Origin: Bacillus sp. Xin1
GTDB lineage: Bacteria; Bacillota; Bacilli; Bacillales; Bacillaceae_G
Length of the DNA: 64,000 nt
NCBI RefSeq assembly: GCF_013314535.1
Contig: NZ_JABUAE010000001.1
Coordinates: forward strand, 372,001 to 436,000
Reading direction: 5' to 3'
Of the stretch, positions 53,505-61,529 are shown piece after piece. The position numbers and the translations under genes were made by a program. The notes beneath the pieces were generated by a model. It did not search any database. It saw nothing but the letters and a program-made list of their open reading frames with translations, and was not told the DNA's origin. The first letter of the stretch is position 1; every line of letters starts with the position of its first letter.

Positions 53505-54375
53505 ATGAATCCTCCCCAAACGTTGTGACAAATATATCTTCGAGTGACATTGGTAATTCTTCTAATAAAAGAGGTTGTTCTTTATGAAATTTTTCTAACG
53601 TAGTTGCTACATTATTTTCAATTAAAATCGTATATACTTTTCCAGTTTGATTTAATATTTTTATATTTGCTAAGTTTTCTAGTTTTTGTGGTAGTGAACG
53701 CTCGTAAGCAACTTGTATTTTTGCATAGCGAGATTTTGTATCTTCTAATGCTGTAATCGATGCGATTGTATGATCTTTTAAAATAATAACCGTGTCAGCA
53801 ATTTTTTCTACTTCATCTAAGTGGTGAGTCGAAATGAGAATGGTAATTTCACGTTCTGCTACTTCTTCAATTAAAAATTGTAAAATTTGTCTTTTTACAA
53901 TCGGGTCAAGTCCATTAGTTGGCTCATCTAAAATAATGTATTCTACACCTGTACAAAACGCTAAAACCATAGCAAGAAGTGCTTTCATACCGCGTGAGTA
54001 ACTACGAATGCGTTTTTCAGGTAATTTGAAGCGTTCTAGCAGCTGATAGAAATGTTCTTCATTAAAATTGTGATAAACAGCCTTATAAAACTTCGCAATT
54101 TCCTTTACTGTATATCCGCTTAATATATTAGTAGAATCCGGCACATAAGCTATCTTCTGCTTCATCTCTGGATGCCCATGAACATCCACATCATCATATG
54201 TAACAGTGCCTTCATCCGGATCTAAAATACCAACAAGTGTCCGAAGTAAAGTCGTTTTCCCCGCACCGTTTCTTCCGAGTAATCCAACAATACTTCCTTT
54301 TTGTAATGTGAAAGAAATATTGTCTAAAATGACTTGGTTATCAATTGCTTTCCCTAGATTCGTCACTTTTAGCAT
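53494..54375 (-). CDS. ytrB: ABC transporter ATP-binding protein, YtrB-like
   Basis: A 293-aa ATPase. Walker A is GRNGAGKTT near residue 36, the signature YSRGMKA near residue 126 (a variant of LSGGQ, usual in YtrB/BcrA-like exporters), Walker B YIILDEPTNGLDP and the switch His in STHHLDE. It overlaps ytrA by 35 bp and the permease by 11 bp, so the operon is tightly coupled. Confidence 0.9.
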   Translation of the reverse strand: MLKVTNLGKAIDNQVILDNISFTLQKGSIVGLLGRNGAGKTTLLRTLVGILDPDEGTVTYDDVDVHGHPEMKQKIAYVPDSTNILSGYTVKEIAKFYKAVYHNFNEEHFYQLLERFKLPEKRIRSYSRGMKALLAMVLAFCTGVEYIILDEPTNGLDPIVKRQILQFLIEEVAEREITILISTHHLDEVEKIADTVIILKDHTIASITALEDTKSRYAKIQVAYERSLPQKLENLANIKILNQTGKVYTILIENNVATTLEKFHKEQPLLLEELPMSLEDIFVTTFGEDSYVS

Positions 54376-54766
54376 TCTTATTTCCCCCTAGTTCTTTATA
54401 GTATGAATCAATCCAATCGTGAATTTTCTCTTTCGTAATTCCAAGGTAAGAAGCTTCTAGTAGTAATTGATGGAATTGTTTTTCAACCATGGCCATTTTC
54501 CTTTCATCTAATATTGGTGTGATCGATTGGGAGACAAATGTCCCTTTTCCTCGCAGTGTTTCAATAATTCCTTGCCGTTCTAATTCTTGATACGCTTTGC
54601 TTACTGTATTTGGATTAATGACAAGAAGTGAAGCGAGTTCACGTACAGATGGTAGTTTATCTGTTGGAGCTAACATTTTTTTTAGTACGAGCTCTTTTAT
54701 ATTGTGAACGATTTGTTCCCATATCGGAGTGTTGCTTCTCGGATCGAGTTGAATGTGCAAGAGCAA
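54341..54766 (-). CDS. ytrA: GntR-family repressor YtrA
   Basis: A 141-aa GntR regulator of the short YtrA subfamily. The winged helix is at residues 10-75 (LPSVRELASLLVINPNTVSKAY), followed by a short dimerisation tail. Start is TTG 54766 with AAGGAG upstream. An AGTGTA-N13-TACACT operator lies 20 bp ahead (54788-54812), matching the site reported for B. subtilis YtrA, so it should repress its own operon. Confidence 0.9.
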   Translation of the reverse strand: MLLHIQLDPRSNTPIWEQIVHNIKELVLKKMLAPTDKLPSVRELASLLVINPNTVSKAYQELERQGIIETLRGKGTFVSQSITPILDERKMAMVEKQFHQLLLEASYLGITKEKIHDWIDSYYKELGGNKNAKSDESRESN

Positions 54767-54787
54767 TGTCTCCTTCCTAATGTTTTC

Positions 54788-54812
54788 AGTGTACTGCTAT
54801 ATATAATACACT
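54788..54812 (-). promoter_or_regulatory. YtrA operator
   Basis: AGTGTA (54788-54793) and TACACT (54807-54812) are separated by exactly 13 bp of AT-rich promoter sequence. This is the inverted repeat described for YtrA in B. subtilis. Confidence 0.85.
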
Positions 54813-54866
54813 TAATACAATATATGTGGTAGATTTGTTTGTCAATACAATTTCATAGAAAAATAT

Positions 54867-54896
54867 GGTATAAAAACGCACGAATTGGAAAAAATA
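54867..54896 (+). promoter_or_regulatory. Sigma-F/G promoter of dacF
   Basis: GGTATA (54867-54872) and GGAAAAAATA (54887-54896) are 14 bp apart; the second fits the forespore -10 pattern GGnrAnAnTw. Forespore expression of dacF is known in B. subtilis. Confidence 0.7.
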
Positions 54897-54923
54897 GGTT
54901 TGATATAGAATGGAGGGTTAGTC

Positions 54924-56102
54924 ATGAGGCGAGTTTTTGGAATACTTGTTTGTTTCATGTTGTTATTTTCTGGTATTTCTGTTGGCTTTGCGCAGTCTGA
55001 GAAAAAAGAAGTAGAAACAGGGCCGAATTTAGCAGAGCAAGCATCGTCAGCGATTGTGATTGAGCAAGATACAGGTAAAGTTTTATTTGAGAAAAATCCA
55101 AATGAAAAATTACCACCTGCTAGTATGACGAAAATTATGACGATGCTACTGATTATGGAACAAGTTGAAAAGGGAAAACTAAAACTAGAAGATAAAGTAA
55201 GAACAAGTGAACATGCAGCATCAATGGGTGGTTCGCAAATTTTTCTTGAGCCTGGTGAAGAGATGACAGTGAATGAAATGCTAAAAGGGATTGCGATTGC
55301 ATCGGGAAATGATGCGTCGGTTGCGGTTGCTGAGCATATTGCTGGTTCAGAAGAAGGCTTTGTAAACATGATGAATAAAAAAGCGAAGGACTTAGGACTA
55401 AAGAATACACAGTTCCAAAATCCAACGGGTCTTCCAGCAAAAGATCATTATTCAACATCATATGATATGTCAATTATGGCGAAAGAATTGATGAAATATC
55501 CACTTATTCGGAAATATACAGGAAAGTATGAAGATTATTTACGTGAAAATACAGAGAAAAAATTTTGGCTTGTGAATACAAATAAATTAGTTCGTTTTTA
55601 TCCAGGGGTAGATGGGGTGAAAACAGGTTTCACGACAGAAGCAAAATATTGTTTAACTGCATCAGCTGAGAAAAATGGCATGCGTGTTATTTCTGTTGTC
55701 ATGGGAGCGCCAACATCAAAAGAACGCAACAACCAGGTAACAAAGCTTCTTGATTATGCATTTGGACAGTATACAACGAAAAAATTGTATAAGCGCGGTG
55801 AAAAAATTCAAACTGTAAAAGTAGGAAAAGGTAAGAAAGAAAATGTAGATTTAGTGGCATCGGATAATGTATCTCTTCTTATGAAAAAAGGCGAGAATAT
55901 GGACAAGGTAAAACAGGAAGTTATTGCTGAAAAGAAAGTAAAAGCACCAATTAAAAAAGGTGATGCACTCGGTACACTTGTTATTAAAAAAGATAAAGAT
56001 GTTTTATTAAAGCAAACGATTGTAGCGAAAGAAGATGTTGCCGCAGCAAGCTGGTGGGAACTGTTTAAAAGAAGTTTAGGAACGTTTTCAACATCGAAAT
56101 AA
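54924..56102 (+). CDS. dacF: D-alanyl-D-alanine carboxypeptidase DacF
   Basis: A 392-aa low-molecular-weight penicillin-binding protein. A signal peptide (cut near GFA-QSEK) is followed by the peptidase S11 domain: catalytic SMTK near residue 66, SGN near residue 127 and KTG near residue 234; then a C-terminal beta domain and an amphipathic tail for membrane binding. It trims cross-link donors in spore cortex. TGGAGG precedes ATG 54924. It stands just upstream of spoIIAA as in B. subtilis. Confidence 0.94.
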   Translation: MRRVFGILVCFMLLFSGISVGFAQSEKKEVETGPNLAEQASSAIVIEQDTGKVLFEKNPNEKLPPASMTKIMTMLLIMEQVEKGKLKLEDKVRTSEHAASMGGSQIFLEPGEEMTVNEMLKGIAIASGNDASVAVAEHIAGSEEGFVNMMNKKAKDLGLKNTQFQNPTGLPAKDHYSTSYDMSIMAKELMKYPLIRKYTGKYEDYLRENTEKKFWLVNTNKLVRFYPGVDGVKTGFTTEAKYCLTASAEKNGMRVISVVMGAPTSKERNNQVTKLLDYAFGQYTTKKLYKRGEKIQTVKVGKGKKENVDLVASDNVSLLMKKGENMDKVKQEVIAEKKVKAPIKKGDALGTLVIKKDKDVLLKQTIVAKEDVAAASWWELFKRSLGTFSTSK

Positions 56103-56124
56103 CGGCAAAGGTATTGCCGCTTTT
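56103..56124 (+). terminator. Terminator of dacF
   Basis: CGGCAA (56103-56108) pairs with TTGCCG (56114-56119), followed by CTTTT. The short stem may be leaky, as dacF-spoIIA read-through in the forespore is known. Confidence 0.6.
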
Positions 56125-56203
56125 CTATCCGCATACATGAAAAAGGTAGAATAATTGCTGAAAGGTTCACATTATGGCGAAATAGTACTTCTTTTGTCAG
56201 TAG

Positions 56204-56234
56204 GAAGGATTCTTATTTTATGTTCACGAAAATC
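56204..56234 (+). promoter_or_regulatory. Candidate sigma-H promoter of the spoIIA operon
   Basis: GAAGGATTC (56204-56212) matches the sigma-H -35 RNAGGAWWW in all but the last base. CACGAAAAT (56225-56233), 12 bp on, is a partial match to RNNGAATWW. spoIIA is sigma-H dependent in B. subtilis. Confidence 0.5.
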
Positions 56235-56275
56235 TTATGTAAATGAATCAAGTTTAAGCATAAGGAGGAAATCGT

Positions 56276-56626
56276 GTGAGTCTTTCCATGCATTTAGAAG
56301 TAAAGCGTGATGTCTTATGTGTTCGGTTAGCGGGTGAACTAGATCACCATACTGCTGAAGAGTTGCGAGCAAAAGTAACGGATATGATTGAGACGCATCG
56401 CGCTCATCATATTGTACTAAGTTTAGAGAAGTTAACATTTATGGACAGTTCAGGTCTTGGTGTTATATTAGGCAGATATAAGCATGTTAAAGGTTTAGGA
56501 GGGGAGATGGTCGTTTGTGCAATCTCACCTCCTGTAAAACGTTTATTTGAAATGTCAGGTCTGTTTAAAATCATTCGCTTAGAAGAAAGTGAAGCGCATG
56601 CGCTCGCGACGTTGGGGGTGGCATAA
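56276..56626 (+). CDS. spoIIAA: Anti-sigma-F factor antagonist
   Basis: A 116-aa STAS-domain protein. The regulatory serine is in [15 protein letters not shown] near residue 58, phosphorylated by SpoIIAB and dephosphorylated by SpoIIE. Unphosphorylated SpoIIAA frees sigma-F in the forespore. Start is GTG 56276 behind AAGGAGG. Its stop touches the spoIIAB start. Confidence 0.97.
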   Translation: MSLSMHLEVKRDVLCVRLAGELDHHTAEELRAKVTDMIETHRAHHIVLSLEKLTFMDSSGLGVILGRYKHVKGLGGEMVVCAISPPVKRLFEMSGLFKIIRLEESEAHALATLGVA

Positions 56627-57067
56627 ATGAGAAATGAAATGAACCTTCAATTTTCAGCATTAAGTCAAAATGAATCGTTCGCTCGCGTTACAGTTGCTGC
56701 TTTTATCGCACAATTAGATCCAACAATGGAGGAATTGACAGAGATTAAAACGGTTGTGTCTGAAGCAGTCACAAATGCAATTATTCACGGATATGAAGGG
56801 AATGCAGAAGGTCTTGTTTACATTTCAGTGATTTTGGAAGAAGCAATGGTGAAACTCACGATTCGAGATGAAGGGGTTGGCATTTTTAACTTAGACGAGG
56901 CAAGGCAACCTCTTTTTACAACTAAACCTGAATTAGAGCGTTCCGGAATGGGATTTACTATCATGGAAAATTTTATGGATGAAGTAGAAGTTATTTCAAA
57001 TGAATCTTTCGGGACAACAATCCATTTGACAAAATACTTATCAAATAGTAACGCTCTATGCAATTAA
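56627..57067 (+). CDS. spoIIAB: Anti-sigma-F factor / serine kinase
   Basis: A 146-aa GHKL kinase. The N box [13 protein letters not shown] near residue 45, DEGVGI near residue 83 and [12 protein letters not shown] near residue 109 form the ATP site. It binds and inhibits sigma-F and phosphorylates SpoIIAA. GGGGGTGG lies just before ATG 56627, which follows the spoIIAA stop directly. Confidence 0.97.
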   Translation: MRNEMNLQFSALSQNESFARVTVAAFIAQLDPTMEELTEIKTVVSEAVTNAIIHGYEGNAEGLVYISVILEEAMVKLTIRDEGVGIFNLDEARQPLFTTKPELERSGMGFTIMENFMDEVEVISNESFGTTIHLTKYLSNSNALCN

Positions 57068-57079
57068 GGAGAATTGCCT

Positions 57080-57838
57080 ATGGACATAGAGGTCAGAAAT
57101 GAGAAAAAGAAACCTCAGTTAAAGGACCACGAGTTAAAAGCGTTAATTCAAAAAAGTCAAGATGGAGATCAACAAGCAAGGGATACGATAGTCCAAAGCA
57201 ATATGCGTCTTGTATGGTCAGTTGTACAACGATTCCTCAATCGAGGATATGAACCAGATGATTTATTTCAAATTGGCTGTATTGGACTGTTGAAATCAGT
57301 AGACAAATTTGATTTGTCTTTTGAGGTGAAATTTTCAACCTATGCAGTTCCAATGATTATTGGAGAAATACAGCGGTTCTTGCGGGATGATGGATCTGTG
57401 AAAGTAAGTCGTTCTTTAAAGGAAACTGGAAATAAAATTCGGAAAATGAAGGATGAGCTTTCTAAAGAATACGGCAGGGCTCCAACGATTAATGAGGTTG
57501 CTGAAGCACTCGAACTGACGCCAGAAGAAGTTGTTCTTGCGCAGGAAGCGAGCCGTACTCCGTCATCCATACATGAAACGGTTTATGAAAATGATGGGGA
57601 TCCCATTACGATATTAGATCAAATTGCAGACCAAACGGAAACGAAATGGTTTGATAAAATCGCCCTAAAAGAGGCGATTAGAGAACTAGATGAGCGCGAA
57701 CGTTTAATTGTGTATTTGCGCTATTATAAAGATCAAACGCAATCAGAAGTAGCGGAGCGAATTGGTATCTCTCAAGTTCAAGTTTCGAGACTTGAAAAGA
57801 AAATTTTAAAACAGATGAAAGATCGAATAGATGAATAG
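57080..57838 (+). CDS. sigF: RNA polymerase sigma-F factor
   Basis: A 252-aa sigma-70-family factor, the first forespore-specific sigma. Region 2 (RLVWSVVQRFLNRGYEPDDLFQIG) and region 4 HTH (QSEVAERIGISQVQVSRLEKK) are clear. ATG 57080 is placed eight bases after AAGGAG; a TTG at 57074 is too close to that site. The gene (spoIIAC) is third in the operon and its 3' end forms half of a terminator. Confidence 0.97.
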   Translation: MDIEVRNEKKKPQLKDHELKALIQKSQDGDQQARDTIVQSNMRLVWSVVQRFLNRGYEPDDLFQIGCIGLLKSVDKFDLSFEVKFSTYAVPMIIGEIQRFLRDDGSVKVSRSLKETGNKIRKMKDELSKEYGRAPTINEVAEALELTPEEVVLAQEASRTPSSIHETVYENDGDPITILDQIADQTETKWFDKIALKEAIRELDERERLIVYLRYYKDQTQSEVAERIGISQVQVSRLEKKILKQMKDRIDE

Positions 57839-57857
57839 CCATCTATTCGATTTTTTA
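57822..57857 (+). terminator. Terminator of the spoIIA operon
   Basis: A perfect 12-bp stem (57822-57833 with 57840-57851) and T-run; the left arm is inside the last sigF codons. Confidence 0.9.
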
Positions 57858-57963
57858 TTTGAACTAGAAGGGAGTAATATTTCAAATGAACTTTTGAAAA
57901 AAGCTACATCTTATGTTATTGATGTTATCTTTTCCAAAATCCCAAAATTTCACTCATCCAGAT

Positions 57964-58008
57964 AAATTTACAGAATTTATTGATAATTTAGTAAATTTTA
58001 AATATAAT
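57964..58008 (+). promoter_or_regulatory. Promoter and inverted repeat upstream of the sodium symporter gene
   Basis: TTGATA (57980-57985) and TATAAT (58003-58008) are 17 bp apart. AAATTTAC (57964-57971) and GTAAATTT (57991-57998) are perfect inverted copies flanking the -35, a possible operator. Confidence 0.55.
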
Positions 58009-58043
58009 CCAATTATAGACTTGTCATAAAGGGGGAAGGAAGC

Positions 58044-59570
58044 ATGGAAACAAGGCAGCAATGGGGAACGAGGGCTGGATTTATTTTTGCAGCAATCGGT
58101 TCTGCTGTTGGATTAGGGAACATATGGCGTTTTCCGTATACTGCGTATGAAAACGGAGGGGGAGCATTCTTTTTACCGTACTTATTTGCATTATTAACGA
58201 CTGGTATTTCATTATTAGCTTTTGAATTTGCTCTTGGACATCGTCACCGCGGTTCAGCACCACTTACATTCTTTCGCATAAATCCACGTGCTGAATTTAT
58301 TGGTTGGTGGCAAATGGCTGTTACATTTATCGTTTCCACGTATTATGCTGTTATTATTGCATGGTCGATTTCTTATACGTATTTTTCAATTACTGGAGCG
58401 TGGGGGAAAGATACAGAAGCTTTTTTATTTAAAGAATATTTACAAGTTGCTGATAAGCCAGGACAATTTGGAGGCCTTGTACCTGAAGTGTTAATTCCAC
58501 TTGCTCTTGTTTGGATTATTGTACTTGGTGTGGCATTTAAAGGGGTTAAGAAAGGAATTGAAGTTGTAAACCGTATTTTTATTCCTTTACTTGTTGTGAT
58601 GTTTCTAATTATTGTTGTTCGCGCTGTTACGATGGAAGGAGCAATGCAAGGGCTTGATGCCTTTTTTAAACCGGATTGGAGTCGTATTTTAGATGGAAAA
58701 GTATGGCTTGCTGCATACGGACAAATTTTCTTTAGTTTATCGTTAGCATTCGGAATTATGATTACTTACTCTAGTTATTTACCAAAGAACTCTGATACAA
58801 CAAATAACGCTTTTATTACTGGTTTTGCGAACTCAGGATTTGAATTATTAGCTGGAATCGGTGTGTTTGCAGCACTCGGTTTTATGGCAAATAACATGGG
58901 AGTACCAGTTGATAAAGTAGCGAGCGCTGGCGTTGGACTCGCGTTTGTCGTATTCCCACAAATTATTAACGAATTACCGATGTCACCATTATTTGGAGTA
59001 TTATTCTTTCTGTCTTTAACGGTAGCTGGAATTACATCACTTATTTCATTAGCAGAAGTATGTTTTGCAGCTGTATCTGAAAAATTTAGTCTAAGTCGTC
59101 AAAAGACCATTGGAATTATGGGTACTCTTCTTGTGCTAGTTTCACTTGTATTTGCGACACGTGGCGGGCTGATGTTCCTAGATGTTGTAGATTACTTTGC
59201 AAATAACTTTGGACTTATTGTAATTGCATTAGTAGAGGTGGTTACGGTTGGACTTATCCTTCGCCGTTTACCAGTATATCAAAATCATGCGAATTTCACA
59301 TCGGATATTAAGCTAGGGATGTTCTGGAGAGTTAGTTTACTTGTTATTACACCACTTATGTTAGGGTACATGTTGATTGATGGTACAATCCAAAACATTC
59401 AAAAGAATTACGGAGATTATCCAACACAATTTGTCGTAACGTATGGTTGGGCTTTAGCAGCAGCATTTCTTATCATTGCATTAATTATTAGCGTGAAAAA
59501 ATGGAATTCGCAAATACATTCAGATTCTGCCCAGCTTGAAAAAGAATGGAAAGATCGAGGTGTTTCATAA
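58044..59570 (+). CDS. Sodium-dependent transporter, neurotransmitter symporter (NSS) family
   Basis: A 508-aa membrane protein with about twelve segments. The NSS hallmark GSAVGLGNIWRFPY near residues 19-32 binds sodium and substrate. The pairing with a MetS-like small subunit directly downstream points to methionine/alanine uptake, as in Corynebacterium MetPS, but other amino acids are possible. AAGGGGGAAGG precedes ATG 58044. Insertion of this pair between sigF and spoVA differs from B. subtilis. Confidence 0.9.
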   Translation: METRQQWGTRAGFIFAAIGSAVGLGNIWRFPYTAYENGGGAFFLPYLFALLTTGISLLAFEFALGHRHRGSAPLTFFRINPRAEFIGWWQMAVTFIVSTYYAVIIAWSISYTYFSITGAWGKDTEAFLFKEYLQVADKPGQFGGLVPEVLIPLALVWIIVLGVAFKGVKKGIEVVNRIFIPLLVVMFLIIVVRAVTMEGAMQGLDAFFKPDWSRILDGKVWLAAYGQIFFSLSLAFGIMITYSSYLPKNSDTTNNAFITGFANSGFELLAGIGVFAALGFMANNMGVPVDKVASAGVGLAFVVFPQIINELPMSPLFGVLFFLSLTVAGITSLISLAEVCFAAVSEKFSLSRQKTIGIMGTLLVLVSLVFATRGGLMFLDVVDYFANNFGLIVIALVEVVTVGLILRRLPVYQNHANFTSDIKLGMFWRVSLLVITPLMLGYMLIDGTIQNIQKNYGDYPTQFVVTYGWALAAAFLIIALIISVKKWNSQIHSDSAQLEKEWKDRGVS

Positions 59571-59671
59571 TGAGTGGATCAGCAATTATGATGATGATCA
59601 TTGGAATTGTAGTCATTTGGGGAGGATTAGCTTTAAGTATTATGAATTTATTTAGAAAAAAGAAGGCATAA
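59570..59671 (+). CDS. metS: MetS-like small subunit of the NSS transporter
   Basis: A 33-aa single-span membrane peptide: MSGSAIMMMIIGIVVIWGG, a few more hydrophobic residues, and a basic RKKKA end. The ATG shares its first base with the stop of the transporter gene (TAATG), so it is translationally coupled. Its size, topology and place match the MetS family of methionine/alanine NSS small subunits. It is too short for most gene finders. Confidence 0.85.
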   Translation: MSGSAIMMMIIGIVVIWGGLALSIMNLFRKKKA

Positions 59672-59707
59672 AAAACATCTGCGCCAAAAAGGTGCGGATG
59701 TTTTTTC
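59671..59707 (+). terminator. Terminator of the NSS transporter pair
   Basis: AAAAAACATC-GCGCC pairs with GGTGC-GATGTTTTTT around an AAAAA loop, right after metS. Confidence 0.83.
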
Positions 59708-59722
59708 TTTAAAGGTGTGGGG

Positions 59723-59750
59723 AAACAGGAGTCAGCAGGCTCCTGTTTTT
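59723..59750 (+). terminator. Second hairpin upstream of spoVA
   Basis: AAACAGGAG (59723-59731) pairs with CTCCTGTTT (59740-59748), and more T residues follow. It insulates spoVA from upstream reading. From 59751 to 59950 I see nothing but AT-rich sequence. Confidence 0.7.
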
Positions 59751-59952
59751 GTCGTTATTTGTTGCAAAATTGATATCCTTTGTCGAATCGCTGATATATT
59801 TTGAGAAAAGGTCGATATATTTGAATTTGTGTCTATAAAATTTAATTTACCCTTTTATACCATAAAAGGCTATTGCTAAAATCCCTGTTTTCTTTATTTG
59901 TTAAGATTGTTGATAAAAAATTCACTGTACAGAGTGTATTTTATAAAAATGT

Positions 59953-59983
59953 TGTATTAGAAAATTTTCCAAAAACCATACTA
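59953..59983 (+). promoter_or_regulatory. Sigma-G promoter of spoVA
   Basis: TGTATT (59953-59958) and CATACTA (59977-59983) are 18 bp apart; the -10 is a full match for sigma-G. spoVA is transcribed late in the forespore. Confidence 0.78.
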
Positions 59984-60017
59984 CAACTACGAGGAAAAGT
60001 GAAGAGGTGAGCTTTAA

Positions 60018-60638
60018 GTGGAACAAACAATCTATCTCAAAATGCGAAATCGTTTGCAAGTATCACCTTCATATGAGGTGAAGATTGAAGATGTTGCACA
60101 AGTAGTTGGAGAGTCTGATGTAGTAGAAAAAATAAAAAAACAGCTCGTATATAAAATCACAAAACGTGATAAAACACATGTCGTAATTGATGCGATGAAA
60201 ATTATTCAAGTCATTGGGCAAACTACACAGCAGACACAAATTAATTTATTTGGTCCTGGACAAACACTTGTTGAAATCGTCTATGAAAAAAAGAAAGTAA
60301 ACCCTGTTTTCTTTGGATTGGTTTGGATATTACTTTTTGTCGGGGCGGCTCTAGCAATTATTTATTTTCATGAGGACGTAAGTATGCAACAAGTACATGG
60401 ACGTCTATATTACATGATTACAGGAGAAATCAATTATAAACCGCTCCTATTTCAAGTTCCTTATTCTTTAGGACTTGGATTAGGGATGGTCCTATTTTTT
60501 AATCATGTGTTTCAAAAACGAATTAATGAAGAGCCGAGTCCGTTAGAAGTGGAAATGTTCCAATATCAACAGTCACTCGATCAATATGTCATGATTAATG
60601 AAAATAAAGAGAGTGCAAAACAAATTGCAGATGATTGA
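60018..60638 (+). CDS. spoVAA: Stage V sporulation protein AA
   Basis: A 206-aa SpoVAA: a soluble N-terminal domain (about residues 1-95) and two membrane segments (about 99-117 and 145-163). It is part of the inner-membrane SpoVA channel that takes up dipicolinic acid in sporulation and releases it in germination. Start is GTG 60018 behind GAGGTGA. It heads a seven-gene operon. Confidence 0.93.
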   Translation: MEQTIYLKMRNRLQVSPSYEVKIEDVAQVVGESDVVEKIKKQLVYKITKRDKTHVVIDAMKIIQVIGQTTQQTQINLFGPGQTLVEIVYEKKKVNPVFFGLVWILLFVGAALAIIYFHEDVSMQQVHGRLYYMITGEINYKPLLFQVPYSLGLGLGMVLFFNHVFQKRINEEPSPLEVEMFQYQQSLDQYVMINENKESAKQIADD

Positions 60639-61047
60639 GTACAGTTTAGTAATCATAATTGGTCTTGCTGGTGGGATTGCAGTTGGAGGGGGATACGTTG
60701 CTTTTTTAGCTGTACTTGGTGTCATCCCACGTTTAGCGCAGTTAACAAGGAGTGGTCATCGTGTCCAATGGTTTGAATGGGCCGTAATTGGTGGTTCTTT
60801 GATGGGAGCATGGTGCAGCTTAAGAGATATAACCTTTCAAGTATCTCAGTATTGGCTCATTTTACTTGGGTTATTTTGCGGAACATTTATCGGTATGCTT
60901 GCTGCGGCTTTGACAGAAGTATTAAATGTTTTACCTATATTAGCTAAACGGGTAGGAGTAGATGGGAAAATTGTTATTTTACTCGTTGCACTTGTACTTG
61001 GAAAGGTAATGGGTTCTTTATTTCATTGGATTTATTTTGCACGGTAG
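60631..61047 (+). CDS. spoVAB: Stage V sporulation protein AB
   Basis: A 138-aa protein with four hydrophobic segments, of the SpoVAB family (GGYVAFLAVLGVIPRLAQLT near residue 25). It is essential for dipicolinic acid uptake in B. subtilis. ATG 60631 overlaps the end of spoVAA by eight bases; an in-frame ATG at 60598 lies deeper in spoVAA. No strong ribosome site is seen, so coupling is likely. Confidence 0.92.
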   Translation: MIEYSLVIIIGLAGGIAVGGGYVAFLAVLGVIPRLAQLTRSGHRVQWFEWAVIGGSLMGAWCSLRDITFQVSQYWLILLGLFCGTFIGMLAAALTEVLNVLPILAKRVGVDGKIVILLVALVLGKVMGSLFHWIYFAR

Positions 61048-61058
61048 GAGGCAACAAG

Positions 61059-61517
61059 ATGACACAAGATAAATTAAAATATGATTACATAAATAAAGTA
61101 AAAGATTATCATCCAAAGCCAAATTATGTGATGAATTGTGTGAAAGCGTTTGTTGTAGGAGGAGCGATTTGTACAGTAGGAGAATGCTTGATGAAGTTTT
61201 ATATGCATTATTTTCATTTCAATGAGAAAACTGCGGGGAATCCTACTATAGCAACGCTCATACTATTATCGGCCATATTAACTGGATTTGGTGTATACGA
61301 TAAAATTGGTCAGTTCGGAGGAGCTGGTTCAGCAGTTCCTGTTACTGGGTTTGCAAATTCAATGGCAAGCGCAGCAATGGAACATCGTAGTGAAGGAATT
61401 GTACTTGGAGTTGCTACAAATATGTTTAAGCTTGCTGGAAGTGTAATTGTATTTGGAGTTGTTGGAGCATACATTGTTGGACTCATTCGATATACGTTTA
61501 AACTTTGGCTGTCTTAA
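61059..61517 (+). CDS. spoVAC: Stage V sporulation protein AC
   Basis: A 152-aa membrane protein with three or four segments; the region from FGGAGSAVPVTGFANSMASA to AMEHRSEG is conserved. SpoVAC of B. subtilis acts as a mechanosensitive channel in DPA release. ATG 61059 follows TAGGAGG. It shares this motif with SpoVAEB. Confidence 0.95.
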   Translation: MTQDKLKYDYINKVKDYHPKPNYVMNCVKAFVVGGAICTVGECLMKFYMHYFHFNEKTAGNPTIATLILLSAILTGFGVYDKIGQFGGAGSAVPVTGFANSMASAAMEHRSEGIVLGVATNMFKLAGSVIVFGVVGAYIVGLIRYTFKLWLS

Positions 61518-61529
61518 AGGAGACTAGAT

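Noticed and set aside
54842-55369. Reverse frame (175 codons) opposite dacF
   Set aside because: Antisense to the catalytic part of DacF, no ribosome site.
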